Shown: in pieces, positions 51,686 to 60,323 of the stretch
Numbering within the stretch: position 1 is the stretch's first letter
Layout of the letters: each line of letters starts with the position of its first letter
Source of the DNA: Planctomycetota bacterium
GTDB taxonomy: Bacteria; Planctomycetota; Planctomycetia; Gemmatales; Gemmataceae
Length of the DNA: 64,000 bases
Direction of reading: 5' to 3'
NCBI GenBank assembly: GCA_016873225.1
Contig: VGXS01000007.1
Span: 61,496-125,495, forward strand
Translations under genes and position numbers: made by a program
The notes under the pieces: model-generated
Told to the model about the DNA's origin: nothing
The model's database searches: none
The model's input: the letters and a program-made list of their open reading frames with translations, nothing else

Positions 51686-54376
51686 TTATTTCCCTGGTTT
51701 GGTCAAGCTGAGGGCAGCGATGTCGTTCGCGCCGAGGGCGCGCTTGTAGATTCTGACATCCGCCAACTCGCCATCAAACGGCCCGTTGGCGCCCGCGCCA
51801 AGTCGCAGAGGCGCCGCCGAATCAAGGATCCAGCCCGCGGAATCAAAGGCCGGGGTTTGGGCCGCTAGTTCCCCATCCACATGCAACTCCAACCGGGTCG
51901 CCTTCTTCACCGCCGCCACATGGTGCCAGCCTGGAGCGAGTTCGTGGCCCCGGGCGGCCTGCCTTCCGGCGCTGAACGAAAACACTTTCCCCGATGGCAG
52001 GGTGCTGGCGAACAACTGCCCGTCGTGTTCCGCCATGGCCCAAACCCGGCGGTACTTCACATCGGGGGTGAAATCGAGGCGGGCCAGTTTTTTCCAGGTG
52101 GTTCCCCCCTCGTACTGGTGCGTCTCGCCCATGGGCAGGGTTCCGGCAATGAGCCTGCCGTTGTGCACCGACATTCCCATCACCTCCAACTCCTCGCCAA
52201 GCCGGCCGGCATCCTCCCACTTGCCCGAGCCTTCGAGGCGATACACCCTCCCGCTTGGCCAGGTTCCGACATGCAATTGGCCCAAGTGTCGCGCAAACGA
52301 GTAGGTTTGGGTGTTTTCGCCCAGCCTGCCGAGGTCGGTCCAGCCGGTTTCATCGAAGCGGTAGACATGGCCGCCGTCGTAACTGCCGGCGTGAATCCGC
52401 CCTTCATGCACCGCGAGGGGAACAACCCTCTTGGGAACCTTCAACCCTGTCTTGGCATCGATTCCGGATGGGACAGGCAATGAAGTCCATCGGTCGCCCC
52501 CTTCATGGCGAAAAAAACCGGCGGGCTTGTAGAGCGACGAGGCGTGGAGCCTGCCGCGGAATTCGAGCATTCCGCCCACGGCCTCGGCGCCCGGCAATGT
52601 CCCGCAATCGACCCACCTGGTTCCGCCCTCATACCTGAAAATCCGCCCGCCCGGGTTGGTGTTTTCCGATTCCGGGAGGCTGGAACCGGCGAGACGATAC
52701 TTTCCGGTTCCCACATGGAGCTTTCCGGCGAACACGGCCATCGAGGTGACGGAATTCGCCTTGTCGGGGGCGCCGCAGTCGATCCACGCCTGGCCGCCGG
52801 CGTGGCGGTAGACGCGGCCGGATTCACCCTTGCCCGGTTCGCAGGTTCCGGCGTAAAGGTCGCCTTCATGAACCGCCATGGAGAACGCCAGCAGGGCCTT
52901 GCCGGGCCGTCCGCGATCCATCCATCGGGAAGTCCGTCCGTCGTCGATGCCGAACTGGAGATGCCTGAAATTCGGCTGGCTGGACGCCAATCCCGCGTTC
53001 GACTTGAGCGTCAGGTGGAATCCCCGGCGCGCCTTGGGGTCATATTGGCTGATCAGGTCGCCCGCTGGATGGTCGCCGCTTTCTCCAGCCCGCGCCCACA
53101 TCGAAAGCGAGAAGTCGCCATGGCCCAACGCCGGGGATTCGGCCGCGGGGATGTCGCGTGGTTTCGCCACGGCCGGCCATTTCGCGACGAGGCCTTTTTC
53201 CAGCTCGGCGGGTGCTCCGCGCGGCTTGAGGTGCCTTTCAAGGAAGGCGTAGGCCGCCTGCCTTTCGGCCGCGGGGAAGGAGTGGCCGGCATCGGGGTGG
53301 CGGACCACAAGCCCGTCTCCCGCGCCGAACACCTTTTGGTAAACCGGGAGCGCCGCGTTGAAGCAGTCCTTCACGCCGGAAACCTCGAAATCGGGGGCGT
53401 CATGGAGCGGTGCGTTGGCGAACACCGGGCGCGGGGCGATGGCCGCCAGCACTTCGGTGAAGTCGAACGGGATTTTCGCGGGATCATCCCCATGCGCCGA
53501 CCTGATGCGCGGCATGTAATACCGGCTGCTCCAGGCCCTCACATCACCCTTGTTGTGCTTGGCGAACACATTGAATCCGCAACTGGAGACCACCGCCTTG
53601 ACTCGCGGATCGAACACCGCGAGGAACAACGCATTGTGGCCACCCAGCGAATGCCCGATCACCCCGATCGCCTCAGGGTCGACTTCCGGGAGCGACCTCA
53701 GCAGGTCGACGCCCCGGCGGTGATTGACGATGCCTTTCATCGTCGCGCTCTCGTAGCCCAGCGCGTAAGGGTCGGTTTTGTATTCGGCGGCATGAAGGAT
53801 CGGATAATCAAGGGCGAGACAGACATGCCCCCGGCAGGCAAGCTCATGGGCGTAGGCCATTCCGGCGGCGGAGGTGAGTCCCGCGGGCGTGTTCTTCCCC
53901 GGGGCGGAACTTCCCGGCAGGCAAACGATGCCCGGAAGGCGTTCCTTGCCGCCGGCGCCATGCGGCACCAGCAGCCAGCCGGGAATGCGGTCGCCTTTCT
54001 CCGCCACGAATGTCACATGGCGCCTTGAGTAATGTTCCAGCTCATCGGTGGCGTCGACCTTGGTGTCGAGCGGCAGGTCGGTCGCGGGCGGAAGCCGGCC
54101 CATGACCTGCTCCATGCTCGCGCGGATGTGGGAGGCGCGCGTCTGCCAATCGGCCGGGTTCATGACCGGCTTGCGGGACCCGTCCGATGCCTTGAACCAA
54201 AGGAGATCCTTGCGGTCCTCGTACCATGGCGGGTCGGGAAGAAGCGGCATCCGGCTTGAAGTGCGGGCAACCGGGAGGACCCCGCGCGCGGGAAGCGGAT
54301 CATCCGCGCCTTCGGCCCGTGACGGCGCGGCCAAGGCCGCCAAAAAAAGCAAACAGGTTTTCAATCGGTTTTTCAT
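51686..54376 (-). CDS. Secreted alpha/beta hydrolase fused to LamG domain split by a beta-propeller
   Basis: An 896-aa protein started at MKNRLKTCLLFLAALAAPS, a clean signal peptide (the ORF-track start is 39 codons earlier). Residues about 55-410 are an alpha/beta hydrolase of the acetyl-xylan-esterase/dienelactone type with GVIGHSLGGHNALF (nucleophile Ser near 243) and RHPDAGHSFP (His). A LamG/concanavalin domain begins near 440 (ALGHGDFSLSMWARAGE) and resumes near 830 (LAPGWHHVAAVKKATRLELH, GELADVRIYKRALGANDIAA). Between them lie repeated propeller blades such as LHVGTWPSGRVYRLEGSGKW, LYAGTCEPGKGESGRVYRH and LFASTLPSGKVFSF. It is probably an exported esterase with a substrate-binding module. 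It lies 46 bp upstream of the solitary DUF1501 gene. Confidence 0.8.
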   Translation of the reverse strand: MKNRLKTCLLFLAALAAPSRAEGADDPLPARGVLPVARTSSRMPLLPDPPWYEDRKDLLWFKASDGSRKPVMNPADWQTRASHIRASMEQVMGRLPPATDLPLDTKVDATDELEHYSRRHVTFVAEKGDRIPGWLLVPHGAGGKERLPGIVCLPGSSAPGKNTPAGLTSAAGMAYAHELACRGHVCLALDYPILHAAEYKTDPYALGYESATMKGIVNHRRGVDLLRSLPEVDPEAIGVIGHSLGGHNALFLAVFDPRVKAVVSSCGFNVFAKHNKGDVRAWSSRYYMPRIRSAHGDDPAKIPFDFTEVLAAIAPRPVFANAPLHDAPDFEVSGVKDCFNAALPVYQKVFGAGDGLVVRHPDAGHSFPAAERQAAYAFLERHLKPRGAPAELEKGLVAKWPAVAKPRDIPAAESPALGHGDFSLSMWARAGESGDHPAGDLISQYDPKARRGFHLTLKSNAGLASSQPNFRHLQFGIDDGRTSRWMDRGRPGKALLAFSMAVHEGDLYAGTCEPGKGESGRVYRHAGGQAWIDCGAPDKANSVTSMAVFAGKLHVGTGKYRLAGSSLPESENTNPGGRIFRYEGGTRWVDCGTLPGAEAVGGMLEFRGRLHASSLYKPAGFFRHEGGDRWTSLPVPSGIDAKTGLKVPKRVVPLAVHEGRIHAGSYDGGHVYRFDETGWTDLGRLGENTQTYSFARHLGQLHVGTWPSGRVYRLEGSGKWEDAGRLGEELEVMGMSVHNGRLIAGTLPMGETHQYEGGTTWKKLARLDFTPDVKYRRVWAMAEHDGQLFASTLPSGKVFSFSAGRQAARGHELAPGWHHVAAVKKATRLELHVDGELAAQTPAFDSAGWILDSAAPLRLGAGANGPFDGELADVRIYKRALGANDIAALSLTKPGK

Positions 54377-54565
54377 GGCGCCATTCGCGGGAACTGGATC
54401 GGGGGTTAAGACAACTATCCGGCCATCATGGCCGATCTTCAATCGGTTTTCATGCTTTGGCGGGAAACATCGGCAAGCGGCGCGATCGGCCACCTTGGGA
54501 AGACTTCGCGAGCATCCAACGAGGTCGGCGTGGCAAATCCCATCACCGGAAAGCGCGAATGTTGG

Positions 54566-56026
54566 TTACTTTCGCGTGAAGCTGGCTTCAACCCTGCCGC
54601 CGATGCGCAATGTGTCGGCGCCTTCGAGTCGGACGATCGCGTTTCCGAAAGTCAGTCCGGGAGCCACCCAGCAGGCCGGACCTTGCCGGACCAGGGGGGC
54701 TGAGTTGGGCCCGATGGCCAGCTTCCAGGCCTCTCCCTCCCGCGACAGCACGGCATCGCCGTAGGCGGGGTGGCTGAAGGTTCCCTCGGCAGGCCCCGGC
54801 GGGGCCGCGACTCCGGCCACTTTCGCCAATTCCTGGCGGGTTTGCTCCAACGATTCCAACGCCTGCTTTTCCTGAAGCCGCAAGTACGGACCGTTGTAAT
54901 CGCGAAACGGATGCCCGAGGACCTCGTCGATGATCGTGTTCGTCAGGGCCAGGTTGAGCCGGGTGAGTTCCAGGTTGGCGAAGACCACGATGCCCAGTTT
55001 CCGGTCCGGCAGCAGGGTCATTTGGACGCGGAAGCCGTCAATGGCGCCGGCATGGGCCAGCAACGCGTCGCCACGGTGGTCGAAGGCCAGCCAGCCAAGG
55101 CCATAAGCCATTCGCCTCGTGAAGGGGTGGTGAATCTTCACCTCGTCGGTTAATTTCTGGGGGACTCGCGGCTTGTGCAGCTCCGCCATTGCCGCCGCCG
55201 AAACCAGCCGAGAGCCCGAGGAAAGGCCATCTCCCATGTGGAAACGCAGCCAGCGGCATAGGTCGGCGGCATTGGCGTGGGCCGAAGCCGTCGGGTCGGG
55301 GCCGTTCCAGGGGTAGGGTTCCACCGGCCGGGGAATGAATTCCGCGTCGAGTTGGTAACCCATGGGAATCCTGGCCGGGGGAACTTCCGATGGATCCATC
55401 CATGTCGATTCGAGGGACAGCGGCTTGAGGATTCCTTCCCTCGCTTGGACGGGCCAGGGAGCTTTTCCCGCCGCCTCAACCGCCAGCCCGACGGTGGTGT
55501 AGACAGTGGTCTGGTAGCGGAATCGTTGCCCGGGGGGCGCCTCGGGAGCCAGGCCGGCGAGGCGCTCAACCCGCGCCCGCATCGACTCCTTGCGGCGGTA
55601 CCAGAGCAGGTCGTGGGAATCGTAACCCGAACTGTGGCTGGCGGCATCGCCGAGCGTGATGGGGCGGTAGCCCGAGTTTCCGCCCACGCGAAACCAAGGC
55701 AAATGGCGCGTCAGCGGGTCATCCCACGAGAGCAATCCCCGGTCCGCCAGCCGGGCGGCCAGGAGTGTGGTGAACGCCTTGGTGCAAGAAGCCAGCGGGA
55801 AAACGGCACCGGGATCCATTCGGCGACGCGCGGCGGCATCCGCCATGCCATGCGCCTTGAGGTACCGGATTTTTTCGCCATCGGTGATCGCCACCACGGT
55901 GCCGGGCACCCGCCAAAACGCGCGGGCCCGTTCCACGGCCCGGTCGACCTGATCCTCCCAATCGTCCGGCCAAGGCACCGGATCGGCCCCGCACGCCAGC
56001 CACACGGTCAACGCGATCCACGGCAT
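54566..56026 (-). CDS. Serine hydrolase of the class C beta-lactamase/esterase fold
   Basis: A 486-aa protein started at MPWIALTVWLACGADPVPWP, preceded by GGAGGAA; the ORF-track start adds 58 codons that cross the divergent gene. The signal-like start is followed by the catalytic Ser-x-x-Lys motif in FPLASCTKAFTTLLAA (Ser near 80), LGDAASHSSGYDSHD, and a region TTVYTTVGLAVEAA in place of the usual Tyr-x-Asn (YTT, a small departure). HAGAIDGFRVQMTLLPD near 340 is the His-x-Gly-type third motif. Members are esterases, D-amino-acid peptidases or penicillin-binding-like enzymes rather than true resistance enzymes. The C-terminal 120 residues form a small extra domain (HPAYGDAVLSREGEAW). It diverges from the membrane protein gene across 43 bp. 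Confidence 0.85.
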   Translation of the reverse strand: MPWIALTVWLACGADPVPWPDDWEDQVDRAVERARAFWRVPGTVVAITDGEKIRYLKAHGMADAAARRRMDPGAVFPLASCTKAFTTLLAARLADRGLLSWDDPLTRHLPWFRVGGNSGYRPITLGDAASHSSGYDSHDLLWYRRKESMRARVERLAGLAPEAPPGQRFRYQTTVYTTVGLAVEAAGKAPWPVQAREGILKPLSLESTWMDPSEVPPARIPMGYQLDAEFIPRPVEPYPWNGPDPTASAHANAADLCRWLRFHMGDGLSSGSRLVSAAAMAELHKPRVPQKLTDEVKIHHPFTRRMAYGLGWLAFDHRGDALLAHAGAIDGFRVQMTLLPDRKLGIVVFANLELTRLNLALTNTIIDEVLGHPFRDYNGPYLRLQEKQALESLEQTRQELAKVAGVAAPPGPAEGTFSHPAYGDAVLSREGEAWKLAIGPNSAPLVRQGPACWVAPGLTFGNAIVRLEGADTLRIGGRVEASFTRK

Positions 56027-56069
56027 GGCGGTTCCTCCGCTACCATCAATCTTGTGGGGGAGGATAACG

Positions 56070-57050
56070 ATGCTCAAGCCCGAAACCATCGCCAAAATCG
56101 CGTTGGGCCTTTTGGCTTTTGGCGGCCTTCTGGCTGTATTGGGGCTTTTTTCCGCGTTGTGGATCATTCCCCTGGCGGTTGGGGGCACCTTCACGGCCAC
56201 CAGCTTTCAGGCCGGCAGGGTTTGCTATCCCCGCCAACCCGCCCTTTGGGCGGCCTGTGCCGCCTTGCCCCTTGGAGCCACCATCGTCTCCTTCGTCGTG
56301 ATCGAACAAGCGAGGCAAATCGGCGTCGGCATGGTCGTTCGCAAGCACGACAGCCAGTTGCGGACCGACATCTCAACGATGCTTCGCGACAATCCCGCCG
56401 ATTACCCGCCCGAGCAAGCCGAGGCCCTGAGGCTGGAAAGGCTGGGGCGGATCGAGGAAATCCTCGCCGATCCTTACCGTTCTGAAACAACGGTGGAGTC
56501 GGCGATGAAGGCCCGGGTTTTCCTCGCCGAGGAACTGCCCCGCGAGCGCGGTTTCCGATACCGCGTGAATCAGGGGCGCCTGACCCGCCAGCTTTCCGAA
56601 ATCGCCGCCGCCGCGACGGGTGAACCCTCGCCCGGACCCATCTCGTTGCCGCCCGGCGGCCTTATGGCCGCCTTGGAAGACCGGGCGGGTCTGGGCGCGC
56701 GGTTCCTGCGATTCTCGCTGGTCGACCTATGGGCCGACCGTGACTTGTCCCGGAGGGCCGGCTGCGAACTCGAGGAGGTGCGGCATCTTCTGGTTTTCCG
56801 CTGGGGCGAGCCGGTCATCGGCCTGACGCCTCCCCGTCGTTCGTATCCTTGCGAGATCGTCCTTTTGCGTGTTCCTCCCGGCGGCAAGGCCGAGGTCGCC
56901 GGGGTGCAGGCCGTGGCTTCCATGGCCACGGACGACGACCTCGACGATGGCGGATCCCAGTCCATCCACGCGGGCGGCGACCCCGCCCGATCGGAGGCCG
57001 TCAGGCGGAAGATCCGGGAAATCCTGGAGGGGCCGCCTGGAAAAAACTGA
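56070..57050 (+). CDS. Membrane protein of unknown function with two N-terminal helices
   Basis: A 326-aa protein started at MLKPETIAKIALGLLAFGG with GGGGGAGG eight bases upstream; the ORF-track start is 15 codons earlier. Two transmembrane helices cover about residues 8-45 and 60-85 (LWAACAALPLGATIVSFVVI). The remaining 240 residues are soluble, with no recognised motif. Phrases include MLRDNPADYPPEQAEALRLE, then RAGCELEEVRHLLVFRWGE and SYPCEIVLLRVPPGGKAEVAG. The soluble part may be cytoplasmic by the positive-inside rule (KHDSQLR after helix two). The VWA gene lies 80 bp downstream on the same strand. Function not recognised. Confidence 0.75.
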   Translation: MLKPETIAKIALGLLAFGGLLAVLGLFSALWIIPLAVGGTFTATSFQAGRVCYPRQPALWAACAALPLGATIVSFVVIEQARQIGVGMVVRKHDSQLRTDISTMLRDNPADYPPEQAEALRLERLGRIEEILADPYRSETTVESAMKARVFLAEELPRERGFRYRVNQGRLTRQLSEIAAAATGEPSPGPISLPPGGLMAALEDRAGLGARFLRFSLVDLWADRDLSRRAGCELEEVRHLLVFRWGEPVIGLTPPRRSYPCEIVLLRVPPGGKAEVAGVQAVASMATDDDLDDGGSQSIHAGGDPARSEAVRRKIREILEGPPGKN

Positions 57051-57130
57051 ATTCCTTGAATTTGCGGGAACCTGGCCCGAATCAGTCGCGGATGGGGTGG
57101 ATGTCACCCCGGCCATGGGAGCGACTGGAA

Positions 57131-57718
57131 ATGAACCCCGACCTTACTGAAATCGCGTGCATCCTGGATCGTTCGGGATCGATGGAATCGATCCGCGAGG
57201 ACGCCATTGGCGGCTTCAACGCCTTCCTGAAAACCCAGCGGGAGCAGTCCGGCCAAGCCCGACTGACGCTGGTGCTTTTCGACAACGAGTACGAGGTGCC
57301 TGAAAACGGGGTTCCCCTGGCCCGGGTGAAGCCGCTTGACTCCACCACCTTCGTGCCACGCGGAGCGACGGCGCTTTACGACGCCATCGGCCGCACCATC
57401 AACGAGATTGGCGCCCGCCTCGCGCGCCTGCCGGAGGCCGAGCGTCCGGCCAAGGTTGTCGTGGCGATCCTCACCGACGGGCAGGAAAATTCCAGCAAGG
57501 AATTCACCCGCGAGGCCATTCGATCGATGATCGAACACCAGCGGACGGCGTACTCGTGGGAGTTCGTGTATCTGGCCGCCAACCAGGACGCCGTGATGGC
57601 GGCCAGTGATATCGCCATTCCCGCTCCCGCGGCCTTTGCGTTCCAGGCCGACAACTTGGGCATCCGCAATGCCATGCAAATGATGTCGGCCGAGGTCACC
57701 CGGCGCCGGAAGGCCTAG
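57131..57718 (+). CDS. VWA-domain protein (single-domain, cytoplasmic)
   Basis: A 195-aa protein. Start ATG 57131 gives MNPDLTEIACILDRSGSMES, with the metal-ion-dependent adhesion site D-x-S-x-S near residue 12; the ORF-track start is 94 codons earlier in another gene. Further MIDAS elements are the Thr in FVPRGATALYDAIG near 78 and VVVAILTDGQENSS near 110. There is no signal peptide, so it probably works in the cytoplasm, where stand-alone VWA proteins bind a protein partner through Mg. A GGGGTG/CACCCC hairpin (57094-57110) sits 20 bp before the start. Its 3' end overlaps the convergent gene 57696-58286 by 23 bases. Confidence 0.9.
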   Translation: MNPDLTEIACILDRSGSMESIREDAIGGFNAFLKTQREQSGQARLTLVLFDNEYEVPENGVPLARVKPLDSTTFVPRGATALYDAIGRTINEIGARLARLPEAERPAKVVVAILTDGQENSSKEFTREAIRSMIEHQRTAYSWEFVYLAANQDAVMAASDIAIPAPAAFAFQADNLGIRNAMQMMSAEVTRRRKA

Positions 57719-58286
57719 GCGATGGAACCGGCAGGAAAGGCAGGCGCGCGGCGAGGTCGGAGGCGGTGGCCGGAACCAACGGCCTGTAGCCGGCGAGCGC
57801 GAGCCTCGCCGAACCCAAGGCGCATTCCTTTTCGAGAAGGTACCAGCGGTTGTAGGCCTCGCGGCGGCGGTTGACCGGCGTGAGGTCGGCTGTTTCAAGG
57901 GTGTCGCGCCAGAATCGGTTGAACTGTTCCAGGTCGCGGTTCCAACGCCGGTATTCCAGCCTCGGCAAGGCGATCCACCAGGCCCGGCCGGGGGGAAAGC
58001 GCAGCGTGGCGGGCAAAAGGTTTTCGAGGGCGCCAAGCGCCTCCAGCGCGCCCGGGTTGTCGCCCGTCAGGCGGCGCCAGTCGCCCGACCGCGCCTTCAT
58101 CCAGGCCATCCGCCGGCCCAAGGGTTCCAGCCATTGCCGGCGGGACCGGTTCAGCGCGGCCAGCAGGTCGGTCCACGCTTGCTCAACCTCAAGTCCGCGG
58201 CGTACATACGATGGGGCGTCAAATTGCCCCAGCAACTGCCTGCCCGCATCCAGGCCCGCCCAGGATTCCCCGCCCGATTCCGACAA
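57696..58286 (-). CDS. Conserved hypothetical protein beside the SNF2 gene
   Basis: A 196-aa protein, not recognised. Trp- and Arg-rich helical sequence with phrases RRQWLEPLGRRMAWMKARSG, LEYRRWNRDLEQFNRFWRDT and REAYNRWYLLEKECALGSAR. The NR-W-Y-LLEKEC pattern looks conserved and coding-like. There is no signal peptide or membrane helix. It overlaps the VWA stop by 23 bases, and its first codons lie opposite the loose upstream extension of the SNF2 ORF, so one of those two starts must be later. Its divergent placement relative to the helicase hints at a partner role, which is only inference. Confidence 0.6.
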   Translation of the reverse strand: MSESGGESWAGLDAGRQLLGQFDAPSYVRRGLEVEQAWTDLLAALNRSRRQWLEPLGRRMAWMKARSGDWRRLTGDNPGALEALGALENLLPATLRFPPGRAWWIALPRLEYRRWNRDLEQFNRFWRDTLETADLTPVNRRREAYNRWYLLEKECALGSARLALAGYRPLVPATASDLAARLPFLPVPSPRPSGAG

Positions 58287-58432
58287 GCCAACGACCCCTT
58301 TCCACCGGCACGACCCGAATTTCTTGCCCGGGTTCCGGCATCGTCAAGGCATGCCCTGACGCCGTCCATTCCCACTCCGAGAGCATACCGACCCATCAAG
58401 CCCCGGACCTTCCAGCGCCGATCACTAGCCTC

Positions 58433-60241
58433 GTGACCCAGGTTGACGATTCATCGCCGACGACTGATGACACGCCAGTCGTGGAATGCCTTGCCATCGA
58501 CTTCCTTTCGAGGCCCGCGTTGGCCCGGGTGCCGGGGTGGGATCGACCGCTGGCGCCATCGGTGAGGTCGGTGCCCGTGCTATCGAGCCGGCCATGGGTG
58601 CGCGGCCTGGGTCCGATCCAGATGTCCGTGCAAACGCAGGTTTGGCGATTTCCGGTTCCCGTCGACCTTCCCGCCAAGGCCCGCGCCGATTCCGCGCCGG
58701 TTTCCAGCGGGCCGGGCCATGAAAATGACGCCACGGAAGAAAACAACCCCCAGTTTCCCGGGGAGCAATCCCCACCGCCGGCGGCGGGGCGGAGCGGCAC
58801 CCGGGTGAGGCCTCCGGCCAGCGTGATCGGCATCAAGGACCGCCTCCTGTTCCTGCTTCAACCGCCTCTGGAAGGAATGCTGGGCAAGGGTCGCCTCACC
58901 TTGCCATTTCAGCCATATCCTTACCAGCTGAAGGGAATGGCGTTTCTCATGCCACGGGCCCACGCCCTCATCGCCGACGAGATGGGGCTGGGAAAGACCG
59001 TGCAGGTGATCCTTTCGTTGCGCCTCATGTACACGAGCGGCCTGTTCAAGAGGGTGCTCGTGGTCTGTCCCAAGCCGCTGGTGGTGAACTGGTCCCGCGA
59101 ATTGAGGCTATGGGCGCCGGAACTTCCCTATGAGGTCATCGGAGGCGACACGGAAACCCGCATGGCGATGTGGCGGGTCTCGAACTGTCCCGTGCAGATC
59201 GTCAATTACGAGATTCTCACCCGCGACACCGACATCGCCTCCTCGGAGGATTGCCATTTCGACATTGTCGTCCTCGACGAGGCGCAGCGGATCAAGTCGC
59301 ATGAGAGCAAGGCCAACCGGGCGGCGCGCAACCTGAAGCGCGACAAAAGCTGGGCGATGTCGGGGACGCCGATCGAGAACCGCGCCGAGGATCTCGTGAA
59401 CATCTTCTCGTTCGTGGAACCCGGCCTGATTCCCGCCGAGGCCGATCCCCGGATCATGCAGGAACTTGTCCGCGACAAGATCATCCGCCGAACCAAGGAA
59501 CAGGTGGCGGGCCACATGCCTCCCCGGGTGATCCGCGACATTCCGCTCGACCTTTCCCCCGAGCAGCGGGCCACCTACGACATGGCCGAGAAGGATGGTG
59601 TCGTGCACCTCAACGCCCTTGGCGACACGATCACCGTGCAGCATGTCTTCGAACTGGTGATGCGCCTCAAGCAGGTGTGCAACTTCGACCCGCGCACCGG
59701 GGCGTCCAGCAAGATGGAACTCCTGCTGTCGGAGATGGACGAGGTCGCGTCCACCGGCAACAAGGCGATCATCTTCTCGCAGTGGGTGGAACCGCTCGAG
59801 ATGATCGCCTGCGAACTGGCGGCCCACAAGCCGCTCCTTTATCACGGGAAGGTTCCCCACAAGGACCGGCAGGCCATCCTCGACCGGTTCAAGGCCAGCG
59901 CCGAGCACCGGGTCATCCTGATGAGCTACGGCACGGGAAGCGTGGGCCTCAACCTGCAGTTTTGCAATTATGTGTTCCTGTTCGACCGGTGGTGGAACCC
60001 GGCGATCGAGGACCAGGCCATCAACCGGGCCCACCGGCTTGGCCAAAAGGCGCCGGTTTTCGTCTCAAGGTACATCTCGGCCGGCACCATCGAGGAGCGG
60101 ATCGCCGCGGTGCTCGACAAGAAGCGGGCCCTGTTCAACGAGATGATCGCGATGAACGGTCCCCCCATCAACATGGGCATGAACGAGGAGGATATTTTCG
60201 GCCTCTTCGACCTCGCGGCGCGGCCAAGGCGCGCGGCTTGA
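58433..60241 (+). CDS. SNF2-family DEAD/DEAH helicase (Swi2/Snf2 ATPase)
   Basis: About 602 aa from GTG 58433. The ORF track begins at 58211, but that part is low-complexity and runs opposite the 57696 gene; an ATG at 58621 is also possible. The first 170 residues are Pro-rich and unstructured. Helicase motifs in order: PYPYQLKGMAFL, IADEMGLGKTVQVI (Walker A), VLVVCPKPLVVNW (Ia), VVLDEAQRIKSHESK (motif II, DEAQ), WAMSGTPIENR (III), KAIIFSQWVEPLEMI (IV), LLYHGKVPHKDRQAI, VILMSYGTGSVGLNLQ (V) and QAINRAHRLGQ (VI). These proteins move along or remodel protein-DNA complexes using ATP. There is no fused nuclease or SWIM domain, so the target process is unknown. Confidence 0.9.
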   Translation: MTQVDDSSPTTDDTPVVECLAIDFLSRPALARVPGWDRPLAPSVRSVPVLSSRPWVRGLGPIQMSVQTQVWRFPVPVDLPAKARADSAPVSSGPGHENDATEENNPQFPGEQSPPPAAGRSGTRVRPPASVIGIKDRLLFLLQPPLEGMLGKGRLTLPFQPYPYQLKGMAFLMPRAHALIADEMGLGKTVQVILSLRLMYTSGLFKRVLVVCPKPLVVNWSRELRLWAPELPYEVIGGDTETRMAMWRVSNCPVQIVNYEILTRDTDIASSEDCHFDIVVLDEAQRIKSHESKANRAARNLKRDKSWAMSGTPIENRAEDLVNIFSFVEPGLIPAEADPRIMQELVRDKIIRRTKEQVAGHMPPRVIRDIPLDLSPEQRATYDMAEKDGVVHLNALGDTITVQHVFELVMRLKQVCNFDPRTGASSKMELLLSEMDEVASTGNKAIIFSQWVEPLEMIACELAAHKPLLYHGKVPHKDRQAILDRFKASAEHRVILMSYGTGSVGLNLQFCNYVFLFDRWWNPAIEDQAINRAHRLGQKAPVFVSRYISAGTIEERIAAVLDKKRALFNEMIAMNGPPINMGMNEEDIFGLFDLAARPRRAA

Positions 60242-60323
60242 AGCGGACGGCCGTTTGGCTAGTAATTGAGTGTCGTCTCTCTCTCCCGTCGGGGGCGACC
60301 CCGGCCACCCCAAGGTACGCGAC

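Noticed and set aside
54361-54453. Short direct repeat (TCAATCGGTTTTTCATG-like) and the GGCCATCATGGCC palindrome upstream of the hydrolase fusion
   Set aside because: Too short to assign a role; likely chance similarity in a leader region.
58211-58432. N-terminal extension of the SNF2 ORF
   Set aside because: Low-complexity Pro/Ser sequence opposite the 57696-58286 gene; no start signal, and the helicase core begins far downstream.
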